From an uncultured Chloroflexota bacterium (GTDB lineage: Bacteria; Chloroflexota; Limnocylindria; Limnocylindrales; CSP1-4), in the NCBI GenBank assembly GCA_903928275.1, contig CAIYQJ010000320.1, forward strand, positions 1 to 5,842: a stretch of DNA of 5,842 nucleotides. The letters run 5' to 3'. This document shows, piece by piece, positions 1 through 5,762 of the stretch (position 1 is the stretch's first letter; each line of letters opens with the position of its first letter). The notes below the pieces were generated by a model that saw nothing but the letters and a program-made list of their open reading frames with translations, ran no database searches and was not told the origin of the DNA. The translations under genes and the position numbers were made by a program.

Positions 1-1
1 C

Positions 2-226
2 AACAACGCCGACCTCACGCACGCCGCGATGAACAGCGCCGAGTTCAACAGCTCCGGGTTCGCCAATGCGAACCTGACCGGCGCGTTCATGAAGGACACG
101 CAGCTCGTCCGCGCGAACCTCAGGGGTGCGAACATCGATGGCCTGCACGTCGGTACCGGCGTGGACTCGACGGACGCGACCTGCCCGAACGGCTCCAAGG
201 GGCCCTGCACCTGGCCGACGAACTAG
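2..226 (+). CDS. Pentapeptide-repeat protein, C-terminal part (5' end outside window)
   Basis: The reading frame is open from base 2, with no start needed inside the window, and stops at TAG 224-226. The 74 visible residues are almost all pentapeptide repeats. The central residues run as ADL, AAM, AEF, SGF, ANL, AFM, TQL, ANL and ANI, each five residues apart, which is the A(D/N)LXX pattern. Such repeats fold into a right-handed square beta-helix rod that usually acts in protein binding or has no known job. After the repeats comes a short tail, TDATCPNGSKGPCTW, whose two cysteines could form a disulfide if the protein is exported. An ATG at base 29 lies in the middle of the repeats and is not a credible start, so the real N-terminus lies upstream. 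The next gene is a second pentapeptide-repeat protein only 28 nt downstream, suggesting an operon of duplicated paralogues. Family is clear; function is unknown. Confidence 0.85.
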   Translation, partial: NNADLTHAAMNSAEFNSSGFANANLTGAFMKDTQLVRANLRGANIDGLHVGTGVDSTDATCPNGSKGPCTWPTN

Positions 227-241
227 GACGGCGATCGACGC

Positions 242-251
242 GGAGGTGATC
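242..251 (+). promoter_or_regulatory. Extended Shine-Dalgarno, fixes GTG start at 255
   Basis: The sequence GGAGGTGATC at 242-251 is complementary to ten consecutive bases of the usual 16S rRNA 3' end (GAUCACCUCC). The GGAGG core lies eight bases before GTG 255. This favours GTG 255 over the in-frame GTG at 246, which lies within the motif, and over the longer upstream extension that overlaps the previous gene. Confidence 0.75.
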
Positions 252-254
252 ATC

Positions 255-791
255 GTGCGTACCCCCCGAACGCTCGCCCGTCTCGCGGCCGCGACCGTCG
301 TCGTGGTCGTCCTCGCCGGCTGCAGCGCCGCCGCGAGCCCCAGCCCCGCCCCCACCGCGGCGCCGTCCGCGACCGCGGACGGCGCTCGCGTCAGCGTGGA
401 CCCCAAGGGAGCGGAGGCCTACGTGCACGCCGACTGCGTCGTCCCGGCGAGCGGTGACTGGCTGTACGTGGACGGGGGGATCTCCTGCCCCGGCCTCGAC
501 CTCTCCGGGCGCGCGGTCGCCATCTCTGCCGGCGTGAACGTGTCGGGCGGCAACTTCTCCTTCACCGACTTCACCGGCAGCGAGCTGATGGACGTCAACC
601 TCACCGGCGCGAACCTGCGGGCGGCCAACCTCACGTCGGTGCCCGTGGCCGGGTCGAACTTCTCCGGGGCCGACCTGCGCGACGCCAACCTCTCCGACGG
701 CGGGGGCTGGGACCAGGCGATCACCGACGCCGGCACGAAGTACTGCAAGACCGTGATGCCGAACGGCAAGCTGAACAACAAGGGCTGCTAG
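255..791 (+). CDS. Pentapeptide-repeat lipoprotein
   Basis: This is a 178-residue protein starting at GTG 255 behind an extended Shine-Dalgarno. Residues 1-23 form a lipoprotein signal: arginines at 2, 5 and 9, a hydrophobic stretch (AAATVVVVVL) and the lipobox LAGC with Cys23, so the mature protein should be lipid-anchored outside the membrane. A Ser/Ala/Pro linker follows (about 24-42). Residues about 97-148 carry ten pentapeptides, with F/L/V ending each unit (GGNF, FTDF, GSEL, DVNL, GANL, AANL, SVPV, GSNF, GADL, DANL), predicting a short beta-helix rod. The tail YCKTVMPNGKLNNKGC (163-178) ends in a cysteine as the last residue. From memory, similar C-x-T-x-MP(N/D)G...C tails occur on other bacterial pentapeptide proteins. 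Cys61 and Cys78 could pair in the N-terminal domain. The protein is probably co-transcribed with the paralogue upstream and the peptidase-like gene 21 nt downstream. Its ligand or partner is unknown. Confidence 0.88.
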   Translation: MRTPRTLARLAAATVVVVVLAGCSAAASPSPAPTAAPSATADGARVSVDPKGAEAYVHADCVVPASGDWLYVDGGISCPGLDLSGRAVAISAGVNVSGGNFSFTDFTGSELMDVNLTGANLRAANLTSVPVAGSNFSGADLRDANLSDGGGWDQAITDAGTKYCKTVMPNGKLNNKGC

Positions 792-812
792 GCCGCTGGA
801 CGGCCCACCGCC

Positions 813-2276
813 ATGACCGCGGCCTCGGCCTCGCGCCGCCCTGGGGGCGTGCTCGCGATCCCGGCGATCGCGCTGGGCGCCTGCATCGCCCTGGTGGCCG
901 CCGCCCTCGTCGTCTCGGTCGCGCGCGCCGCCACGGACCCCGACGGGCTCGGCTGCGCACCCGCGATCGGGTCCTCGATCGACGGTGTCCCCACCCCCGT
1001 CGTCTGCGCGGACTCCGGGCTGCGTCCTGCTGTCGACGGATTCTCGTTCCCGAACTGGGGCGGATCGGGCGGGGGCGACACGATCGCGACCGGCACGCTC
1101 GTCGCGCTCTTCGGCGCCGCCAACGTGTGCGCCGAGATGACGGCCGGGGTCTGCACGCCCACGCGCGCAGCCCAGGACTGGGCCGACCAGATGAACGCGG
1201 CGCTCGCCAACGGCCGCTGCGAGGGGATGTCCGTGCTCGTCGAGCGGCTGTTCGCCGGCACGGAGCGCCTTGCGGCCCTCGACCCCGCGGCGGCGACCGT
1301 CTCCGACCTCCAGCGCTCGCGCCCGTCGGTCGCGCAGTCGATCGCCTACTGGTGGGCGACGCAGGTGACGCCCGAGGTGGCGAAGGCGGCTGCCGACTCA
1401 CGGCTGCTCGAGCCCAGCACGATCGTCCGCGACGTGGTCGCCGGCCTGCGCGCAGGGGCGTCGGAGACGCTCGGGATGTACGGCCGGGCGGGCGCCCACG
1501 CCCTCACGCCATTCGCCGTCACCTACGACGAGCCGGTCTACTCGATCTGGGTCTACGACTCCAACCACCCCGGGACAGCCGGCCGCGTGATCGTGGATCC
1601 TCGCACGGAGACATGGCAGTACCAGGGCTCCCCGGCGACCACGGTCGCGGCGACCTCGCCCTGGTCGGGCTCGGGCCCCGGCGGCCTGGAGTACACGCCG
1701 ATGAGCGTGCGGGCCGGCGACTTCACGGCGCCGTTCTCCGACGACCCCCGGGAGAACGTGTTCGCGTACACGATCGCAGCCACGAGCGCGGACCCCGTTG
1801 CAGCGGTGGACCTGCGCCTCGAGAGCGCCGCGTTCACCGTGGACACGGCCGCGACCGGGGGCGCGGACACGCCCTCCGTCGTCGCGGTGCGGATCGAGGA
1901 CGACGGCACCGGCTACGGCACCGTGGCGTACGTCCGCGATCCGGTCCCCCTCCTCGTCGTCCCCCGCACCGGCGAGCTCGCGTTCCCGGTGGACGTCTCG
2001 ATCGACGGGCCGTCCATACCGTGGGTTCGGGTGCACGCCCACGGCATCCCCGACTCCGCGACGAGCGTCCCCTATTCCATCCGGGTGGACGCGGCCGAAG
2101 GCATCCGGATCACGGTGGCCGACGGCGAGCGGGTGGAGGTCACGATCGCCGACGGACCCGACAGCCTGGATCACGTCCCCGTGGTGGGACCGATGGTGGT
2201 GCGGCTGCGCACCGACCCCGCGACCGACAGGGTGGAAGTCACGCAGTCCGCCTGGAGCCCCGCGGAGATCCCGTGA
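813..2276 (+). CDS. Exported papain-like cysteine peptidase-like protein (putative)
   Basis: This 487-residue protein starts at ATG 813, with only a weak Shine-Dalgarno (TGGACGG, 797-803). A hydrophobic segment at about 13-36 ends in A-R-A (37-39), either a Sec signal peptide or an N-terminal anchor. The next part holds FSFPNW (77-82), FGAANVC (100-106), Cys114 and then GRCEGMSVLVERLF (134-147). Later come GAHALTPFAV (227-236) and YSIWVYDSNHPG (243-254). I read Cys136, His229 and Asp249 (or Asn251) as a papain-type triad: a cysteine opening a helix, then His and Asp/Asn on neighbouring strands, in the correct order. This matches a recurring pattern in secreted bacterial proteins that I recognise only from memory, so the peptidase call is an inference. 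Residues about 290-487 are rich in beta strands and resemble no domain I can name. It lies 21 nt after the pentapeptide lipoprotein, probably the last gene of that operon, and converges with the SIS gene. Confidence 0.65.
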   Translation: MTAASASRRPGGVLAIPAIALGACIALVAAALVVSVARAATDPDGLGCAPAIGSSIDGVPTPVVCADSGLRPAVDGFSFPNWGGSGGGDTIATGTLVALFGAANVCAEMTAGVCTPTRAAQDWADQMNAALANGRCEGMSVLVERLFAGTERLAALDPAAATVSDLQRSRPSVAQSIAYWWATQVTPEVAKAAADSRLLEPSTIVRDVVAGLRAGASETLGMYGRAGAHALTPFAVTYDEPVYSIWVYDSNHPGTAGRVIVDPRTETWQYQGSPATTVAATSPWSGSGPGGLEYTPMSVRAGDFTAPFSDDPRENVFAYTIAATSADPVAAVDLRLESAAFTVDTAATGGADTPSVVAVRIEDDGTGYGTVAYVRDPVPLLVVPRTGELAFPVDVSIDGPSIPWVRVHAHGIPDSATSVPYSIRVDAAEGIRITVADGERVEVTIADGPDSLDHVPVVGPMVVRLRTDPATDRVEVTQSAWSPAEIP

Positions 2277-2349
2277 CGGCCGTCTCGGCCCCGGCGGCCC
2301 GCGTCGCCGGCGCCGACCGCAGCGCCTCCTCGATCCCGAGCGCGGACCG

Positions 2350-3546
2350 CTACCCTGCGAGTCGCGACGCCTCGAGGTAGGTCGTGTCGTCGAAGCGGAT
2401 GAGGTCCGGGTTCGCGCCGCGCGCCCGTGCCAGGCGGCTCGCGAGGACCTGGAGCGGCGTCGCCGTCCCGACGAGCGCCGCGACCGGGCCCCGGAGATCC
2501 GGTGCCTCCTGCACGAGGATCCGACCCGCCGGGGTCAGCTCCGGCGGGAGCGCCCACGACATCCCGGCCGCGAGGATGGCACCGCTGCGGATCCCGATCC
2601 GCCCGGCGGCCCGGAACAGCCCGAGGGCCCGCTCCCACCGCTCGTTCCGCCGCAGCGGGTCGGCGACGATGATGATCATCCCGGTCCGCGCATCGGTCGC
2701 CGGCAGGTGGCCGTGGAGCACGGTCTCGATGTCATGGGCCGACGCGGGGAGGTAGCACGCCTCCTCGATCTTGAGCGCGAGCTCTCGCGCCGAGACCAGG
2801 TCGACGCCCGAGCCCACGACGAGGAGGCGATCCGCGCCCGCGAGCGCGGCGGCCAGCGACTCCGCCGCGTCGGGTCGGTTCGCGCCCTCGAACAGCAGGT
2901 CGCGCACGACGCCGACCTCCGGCGGGATGCCGCTCACGAGCCCACCGAGCGCGGCGCCGGCGAGGACCGGCGACAGGTACCCCACGGTGTGACACCAGCT
3001 CTGGTCCTGCTCGCCGGTCGCGACGACGACGTCCGCGTGGGCGGCGCCGGGCGCGCGCTCCGACACGGTGATGAGGCCCACCCGGGCACCTCGCGCGCGT
3101 GCCGCGTCCATCGCACGCAGCGTCGCGGCCGTCCCGCCCTCGTGCGAGACCCCGATGAGCAGGCCGCCGTCCTGTGGATCGAGGGCCGCCTCGAACGCCT
3201 GGGCCGCGGTGACGCTCGCGGGGCGGCCCGCCGTCCGCAGCGCGTCGGTGAGGATCGCCGCGATCGCCATGGCACCGTGCTCGCTCGTGCCGCAGCCGGT
3301 CACGACGATCGGGGCACCCGCTGCTGCGGCGGCCTTCACCTCCGCGGCGAGGCGCGATGCGGCCCCGTCGGCGCGACCGAGCAGCCAGAAGAGCCGCTCG
3401 GCGAGCGCGGGCTCGGCCGCGATCATCTCGTCCATCAGGTACGGGGGTCCGGACCGCACCGGCGGCGCGGACGAAGCGGCCCACGGGTCGGGCGCGCCGG
3501 GGAGCGGCGAGTCGGGCGGGAAGCGCGGATCGTTCGGCATGTCCAT
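2350..3546 (-). CDS. Tandem SIS-domain protein (GlmS isomerase-like sugar isomerase/deaminase)
   Basis: This is a 398-residue protein read from ATG 3546; GTG 3573 and ATG 3540 are the other in-frame starts. ATG 3546 is preferred because a -10 box ends eight bases before it, and no start here has a Shine-Dalgarno. The first SIS domain (about 75-195) has GCGTSEHG (84-91) and SHEGGT (134-139). The second has GSGVDLVSARELALKIEEA (245-263) and LHGHLP (277-282). By eye, Lys259, Glu262 and His278 match the catalytic Lys485, Glu488 and His504 of E. coli GlmS. There is no N-terminal glutaminase domain, and the C-terminus ends in NPDLIRFDDTTYLEASRL instead of the GlmS Lys603 loop. The protein therefore probably acts on a phosphosugar or similar ketose/amino sugar in the cytoplasm without using glutamine; the substrate is unknown. 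The Ser-x-Ser-Gly-Glu-Thr phosphate loop of GlmS is altered. The first 30 or so residues are Pro-rich and probably disordered. Confidence 0.85.
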   Translation of the reverse strand: MDMPNDPRFPPDSPLPGAPDPWAASSAPPVRSGPPYLMDEMIAAEPALAERLFWLLGRADGAASRLAAEVKAAAAAGAPIVVTGCGTSEHGAMAIAAILTDALRTAGRPASVTAAQAFEAALDPQDGGLLIGVSHEGGTAATLRAMDAARARGARVGLITVSERAPGAAHADVVVATGEQDQSWCHTVGYLSPVLAGAALGGLVSGIPPEVGVVRDLLFEGANRPDAAESLAAALAGADRLLVVGSGVDLVSARELALKIEEACYLPASAHDIETVLHGHLPATDARTGMIIIVADPLRRNERWERALGLFRAAGRIGIRSGAILAAGMSWALPPELTPAGRILVQEAPDLRGPVAALVGTATPLQVLASRLARARGANPDLIRFDDTTYLEASRLAG

Positions 3547-3553
3547 GGCGCCG

Positions 3554-3559
3554 ATGATA
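3554..3559 (-). promoter_or_regulatory. Candidate -10 box TATCAT for leaderless SIS mRNA
   Basis: On the - strand the hexamer TATCAT (3559 to 3554) is followed by seven bases and then ATG 3546. In high-GC actinobacteria and relatives, a TANNNT box at this distance places transcription initiation at the A of the start codon. No Shine-Dalgarno is seen before the gene, which agrees with leaderless translation. No convincing -35 element is present; the best is a weak CCCGAC. Confidence 0.5.
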
Positions 3560-3611
3560 GGCTCGTGGCACACCGTCGGGCCTGGGCGGGGCGCGAGGCG
3601 TTGCCCCGCGA

Positions 3612-3621
3612 CGGACGTCCG
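3612..3621. promoter_or_regulatory. Palindrome CGGACGTCCG, copy 1 (possible operator)
   Basis: This is a perfect 10-bp palindrome in the divergent gap between the SIS and LLM genes. An identical copy starts 77 bp to the right, and a third copy with the same 8-bp core lies before the DUF4349 gene. Position and repetition suggest a binding site for a dimeric regulator. No regulator gene is in the window. Confidence 0.35.
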
Positions 3622-3688
3622 GCGGTCGCTCCCTCGTCATCGGGGCGCAGACCCGGCTCGCCGCTGAGCAGCGCGAACGGGACGGGAG

Positions 3689-3698
3689 CGGACGTCCG
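3689..3698. promoter_or_regulatory. Palindrome CGGACGTCCG, copy 2 (possible operator)
   Basis: This is identical to the copy at 3612-3621 and ends two bases before the GGGAGG ribosome-binding site of the LLM gene. A protein bound here could block translation initiation or early transcription. It could also act as a weak RNA hairpin, but a perfect 10-bp palindrome has no loop, which favours a DNA-binding role. Confidence 0.38.
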
Positions 3699-3700
3699 AA

Positions 3701-3706
3701 GGGAGG
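3701..3706 (+). promoter_or_regulatory. Shine-Dalgarno GGGAGG, favours GTG start at 3714
   Basis: GGGAGG is preceded by AA. It lies 4, 7 and 13 bases before the in-frame starts GTG 3711, GTG 3714 and ATG 3720. The seven-base spacing of GTG 3714 is the most usual. The three choices differ by at most three residues (MVPMHVG, MPMHVG, MHVG). Confidence 0.6.
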
Positions 3707-3713
3707 GCAGGTG

Positions 3714-4628
3714 GTGCCGATGCACGTGGGGCTCATGGTCCCGCAGGGCTGGAAGGGCGAGTACGACGGCTGGGATCCGCGCGCCGCGTGGGCCAGGTCG
3801 ATCGAATGCGCGGTGGACGCGGAGCGACTGGGGTTCGAATCGCTCTGGGTCTTCGACCACTTCACGACGGTGCCGGAGCCGACCGACGAGATCACGTTCG
3901 AGTCGTTCACCATGCTCGGCGGCATGGCGCAGGCCACACAGCGGGCGCGCATCGGGCACATGGTCGTCTGCACCGCTTTCCGGAACCCGGCGCTCACCGC
4001 GAAGATGTCATCGACGCTCGACGTCATGAGCGGTGGCCGCTTCGAGCTCGGGATCGGCGCCGGGTGGAAGGAAGACGAGTGGGTGGCCTACGGGTACGAC
4101 TTCCCGGACATCCCGAAGCGGCTCGCGATCCTCGCCGACCACCTCGAGGTCATCACCCGCATGTTCGCCCCCGGGCACGCGACGTTCCACGGTGAGCACG
4201 CGTCCGTCCAGGGCGCGATCAACGTCCCGAAGGGGCTCCAGGTGCCCCGCATCCCGATCATCGTGGGCGGCAACGGCCGGAAGGTGACGTTCCGCCTCGC
4301 GGCGCGGTTCGCGGACGAGCTCAACCTCGTCTTCCTCGACCCGGCCGCCGTGGCCGACGCGCTCCCCGTTGCGCGGCAGCGCTGCGAGGAGATCGGACGC
4401 GACCCCGGGTCGCTGCGGGTCTCGATCTACGCGCCGGACCACCTGTTCGCGGCTGCCGGACAGCAGCGGGTGGACCTCATCGGCGCGTACGCGGCGCTCG
4501 GGCTCGACCGCCTGGTCGCGTTCCTCGGTAGGCGCTCGCCGGAGCTCGACGCGCAGGCGGCCTTCGCGGAGGACGTCCGCGCAGCGGGCGTCGTGCTCGC
4601 CGAGGCGGCGGAGCCCGTCGGGGTCTGA
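3714..4628 (+). CDS. LLM-class F420-dependent oxidoreductase (TIGR03560-like)
   Basis: This 304-residue protein has the normal length of single-domain bacterial luciferase-like (TIM-barrel) oxidoreductases. It opens with the first barrel strand HVGLMVPQGW (4-13), then ERLGFESLWVFDHF (37-50), where the Asp-His pair is typical of the family. RNPALTAKM (90-98) leads into STLDVMSGGRFELGIGAGW (100-118), a hallmark of F420-type LLM proteins, and PRIPIIVGGNG (178-188) is the late cofactor-binding strand. Such enzymes transfer hydride between coenzyme F420 (some use FMN) and an organic substrate in the cytoplasm; the substrate cannot be read from sequence. The pattern best recalls the TIGR03560 group, from memory. 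The gene is divergent from the SIS gene and followed 129 nt later by the DUF4349 lipoprotein. No frameshift or loss of a core motif is seen. The call as an LLM protein is secure; F420 versus FMN use is an inference. Confidence 0.9.
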   Translation: MPMHVGLMVPQGWKGEYDGWDPRAAWARSIECAVDAERLGFESLWVFDHFTTVPEPTDEITFESFTMLGGMAQATQRARIGHMVVCTAFRNPALTAKMSSTLDVMSGGRFELGIGAGWKEDEWVAYGYDFPDIPKRLAILADHLEVITRMFAPGHATFHGEHASVQGAINVPKGLQVPRIPIIVGGNGRKVTFRLAARFADELNLVFLDPAAVADALPVARQRCEEIGRDPGSLRVSIYAPDHLFAAAGQQRVDLIGAYAALGLDRLVAFLGRRSPELDAQAAFAEDVRAAGVVLAEAAEPVGV

Positions 4629-4757
4629 CCGCGGCGCGGCGGCGCACCGGTCACGTCCGCCTCCGCGGAACCGGACGACCCGCCCGGACGTCCCCGGCCT
4701 GACGACCCGGGAGCAGCACCCGGGCGCAGCGCCGGTGGACCGGCGGAGGCAGCCCCG
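4629..4757 (+). promoter_or_regulatory. Intergenic leader before DUF4349 gene, with hairpins
   Basis: This is a 129-nt gap with no TA-rich promoter that I can defend. It holds three structured elements: the third GGACGTCC palindrome (4686-4693); a hairpin CCCGGG-agcagca-CCCGGG (4706-4724); and a hairpin CGCCGG-tgga-CCGGCG (4730-4745), whose last base is the first G of the GGAGG Shine-Dalgarno at 4745-4749. No T-run follows any stem, so none looks like a terminator of the LLM gene, and the two genes may share a transcript. In DNA this rich in G and C, short stems also arise by chance. Confidence 0.35.
4685..4694. promoter_or_regulatory. Palindrome CGGACGTCCC, imperfect copy 3 (possible operator)
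   Basis: This copy keeps the 8-bp core GGACGTCC (4686-4693) and nine of the ten bases of the two copies in the SIS/LLM gap. It lies about 65 bp before the DUF4349 start codon. A fourth core, at 4571-4578, lies inside the 3' part of the LLM coding region and may be fortuitous. Confidence 0.3.
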
Positions 4758-5741
4758 ATGCGACGTCCTTCCCTCCCGCGACCGCTCCTGGTCCTCATCG
4801 TCCTCGGTGCGATCGCGTCGTCGGTCGCGCTCGCAGCCTGCTCCGCAGCGCAGGTCGCCCCCGTCTCGCGCACGATCTCCTCGGGGGGCGCCGTCGGGGA
4901 TCAGCCGAACATCGCGCCCGCGCCGGAGCAGGGAGCCGGCGCCGCGCAGGTCGACGGCTCCGGCACGACGCCCGCCGGCGCCCCGAATGTCGCGACCGGC
5001 CCGATGATCGTCCGGACCGGGTCGCTCGACCTCCAGGTGGCCGACGTGGACCGCGCGGTCGCGGACGCCACGCGGGTCGTGACCGCCGCCGGCGGGTACG
5101 TGGCCGGCTCCGACCGCTCGTTCTCCGGCGACCAGCCGCTGGCCTCGCTCACGCTCCGGATCCCCGCCACCGCTTGGGACGCGACGCTTGCCCAGCTCCG
5201 CGGCCTGTCGCTCAAGGTGCTCGCCGAGAAGACCTCCGCGGCCGAGGTGACGGCCCAGGTCGTCGACATGGACGCGCGACTCGTCAACCTCCGTGCCGCG
5301 GAGGCGGCTCTGATCCAGATCATGGACAAGGCCACGCGTGTCACCGACATCCTCGAGGTGCAGAGCCAGCTCACGACGGTGCGCGGCGAGATCGAGCAGC
5401 TCCAGGCGGCCCGGAACGACGTCGCCGACCAGGTGGCGCAGGGGACCCTGACGGTGAGCCTCGGCCTGGCGCCCGCGCCCGTGACGACAGTGACCAACGC
5501 GTGGGATCCGGCCTCTGTCGTGGCCGAGGCGACCGCCTCGCTCGTCGGCATGGGCCAGGGCCTGGCATCGGGCGCGATCTGGCTCGCGATCGTGGGCCTG
5601 CCGATCCTCCTCGTGGGTCTCGTCGTCCTCGTCCCGCTCCTGCTCATCGTCCGGCGCCTCGCGCGCCGCGGTCAGCCTTCGGCCCCCGCCGCCGGACCCA
5701 TGGCGCCCGGGTCCACCGCCGAGACGGGCCCCGCCGCCTGA
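4758..5741 (+). CDS. DUF4349 family lipoprotein with C-terminal membrane helix
   Basis: This 327-residue protein starts at ATG 4758, eight bases after GGAGG (4745-4749). Residues 1-28 are a lipoprotein signal (Arg2, Arg3, Arg8, a hydrophobic core and lipobox LAAC with Cys28). A Gly/Ala/Pro-rich linker follows (about 29-80). The DUF4349 domain begins at MIVRTGSLDLQVADVDRAV (83-101), a typical opening with an early beta strand. It continues through GGYVAGSDRS and LTLRIPATAWD, then a predicted coiled coil (about 160-225: MDARLVNLRAAEAAL, VQSQLTTVRGEIEQLQAAR) and the closing strand QGTLTVSLGL. A hydrophobic helix at about 273-298 and a basic stop-transfer RRLARRG (299-305) place a short C-terminal tail inside the cell. 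The protein should thus be held to the membrane at both ends. The biochemical role of DUF4349 proteins is not established. The strong hairpin downstream suggests the transcript ends here. Confidence 0.9.
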   Translation: MRRPSLPRPLLVLIVLGAIASSVALAACSAAQVAPVSRTISSGGAVGDQPNIAPAPEQGAGAAQVDGSGTTPAGAPNVATGPMIVRTGSLDLQVADVDRAVADATRVVTAAGGYVAGSDRSFSGDQPLASLTLRIPATAWDATLAQLRGLSLKVLAEKTSAAEVTAQVVDMDARLVNLRAAEAALIQIMDKATRVTDILEVQSQLTTVRGEIEQLQAARNDVADQVAQGTLTVSLGLAPAPVTTVTNAWDPASVVAEATASLVGMGQGLASGAIWLAIVGLPILLVGLVVLVPLLLIVRRLARRGQPSAPAAGPMAPGSTAETGPAA

Positions 5742-5762
5742 GATCCGCCGGGCATCCGTCCG

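Noticed and set aside
126..254. Longer N-terminus for the pentapeptide lipoprotein, starting at ATG 126
   Set aside because: It would overlap the previous gene by about 100 bases and bury the lipoprotein signal inside the protein. The Shine-Dalgarno at 242-251 supports GTG 255.
1398..2174. 258-codon - strand frame opposite the peptidase-like gene
   Set aside because: It has the His/Arg/Gly-rich composition typical of an antisense shadow; the + strand frame has a signal, conserved-looking motifs and operon context.
2291..2310. Hairpin CCGGCG-gcccgcgt-CGCCGG in the 73-nt gap between the converging peptidase-like and SIS genes, considered as a terminator
   Set aside because: The stem is only 6 bp, with an 8-base loop and no T-run on either strand. 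This is within what is expected by chance at this GC content.
3558..3563. TAGGCT on the + strand as a -10 box for the LLM gene
   Set aside because: It fits TANNNT but has no credible -35 at normal spacing, and it overlaps the better TATCAT box of the SIS gene.
2732..4027. 431-codon open - strand frame across the SIS gene and the start of the LLM gene
   Set aside because: It is low-complexity and Arg-rich in its second half, overlaps the genuine SIS frame on the same strand, and shows no family motifs.
1798..4029. 743-codon open + strand frame spanning the end of the peptidase-like gene, the whole SIS gene and the start of the LLM gene
   Set aside because: Its product is Arg/Pro/Gly-rich with no domain pattern, and it runs across three well-supported genes. 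Such long shadow frames are expected when stop codons are rare in GC-rich DNA.
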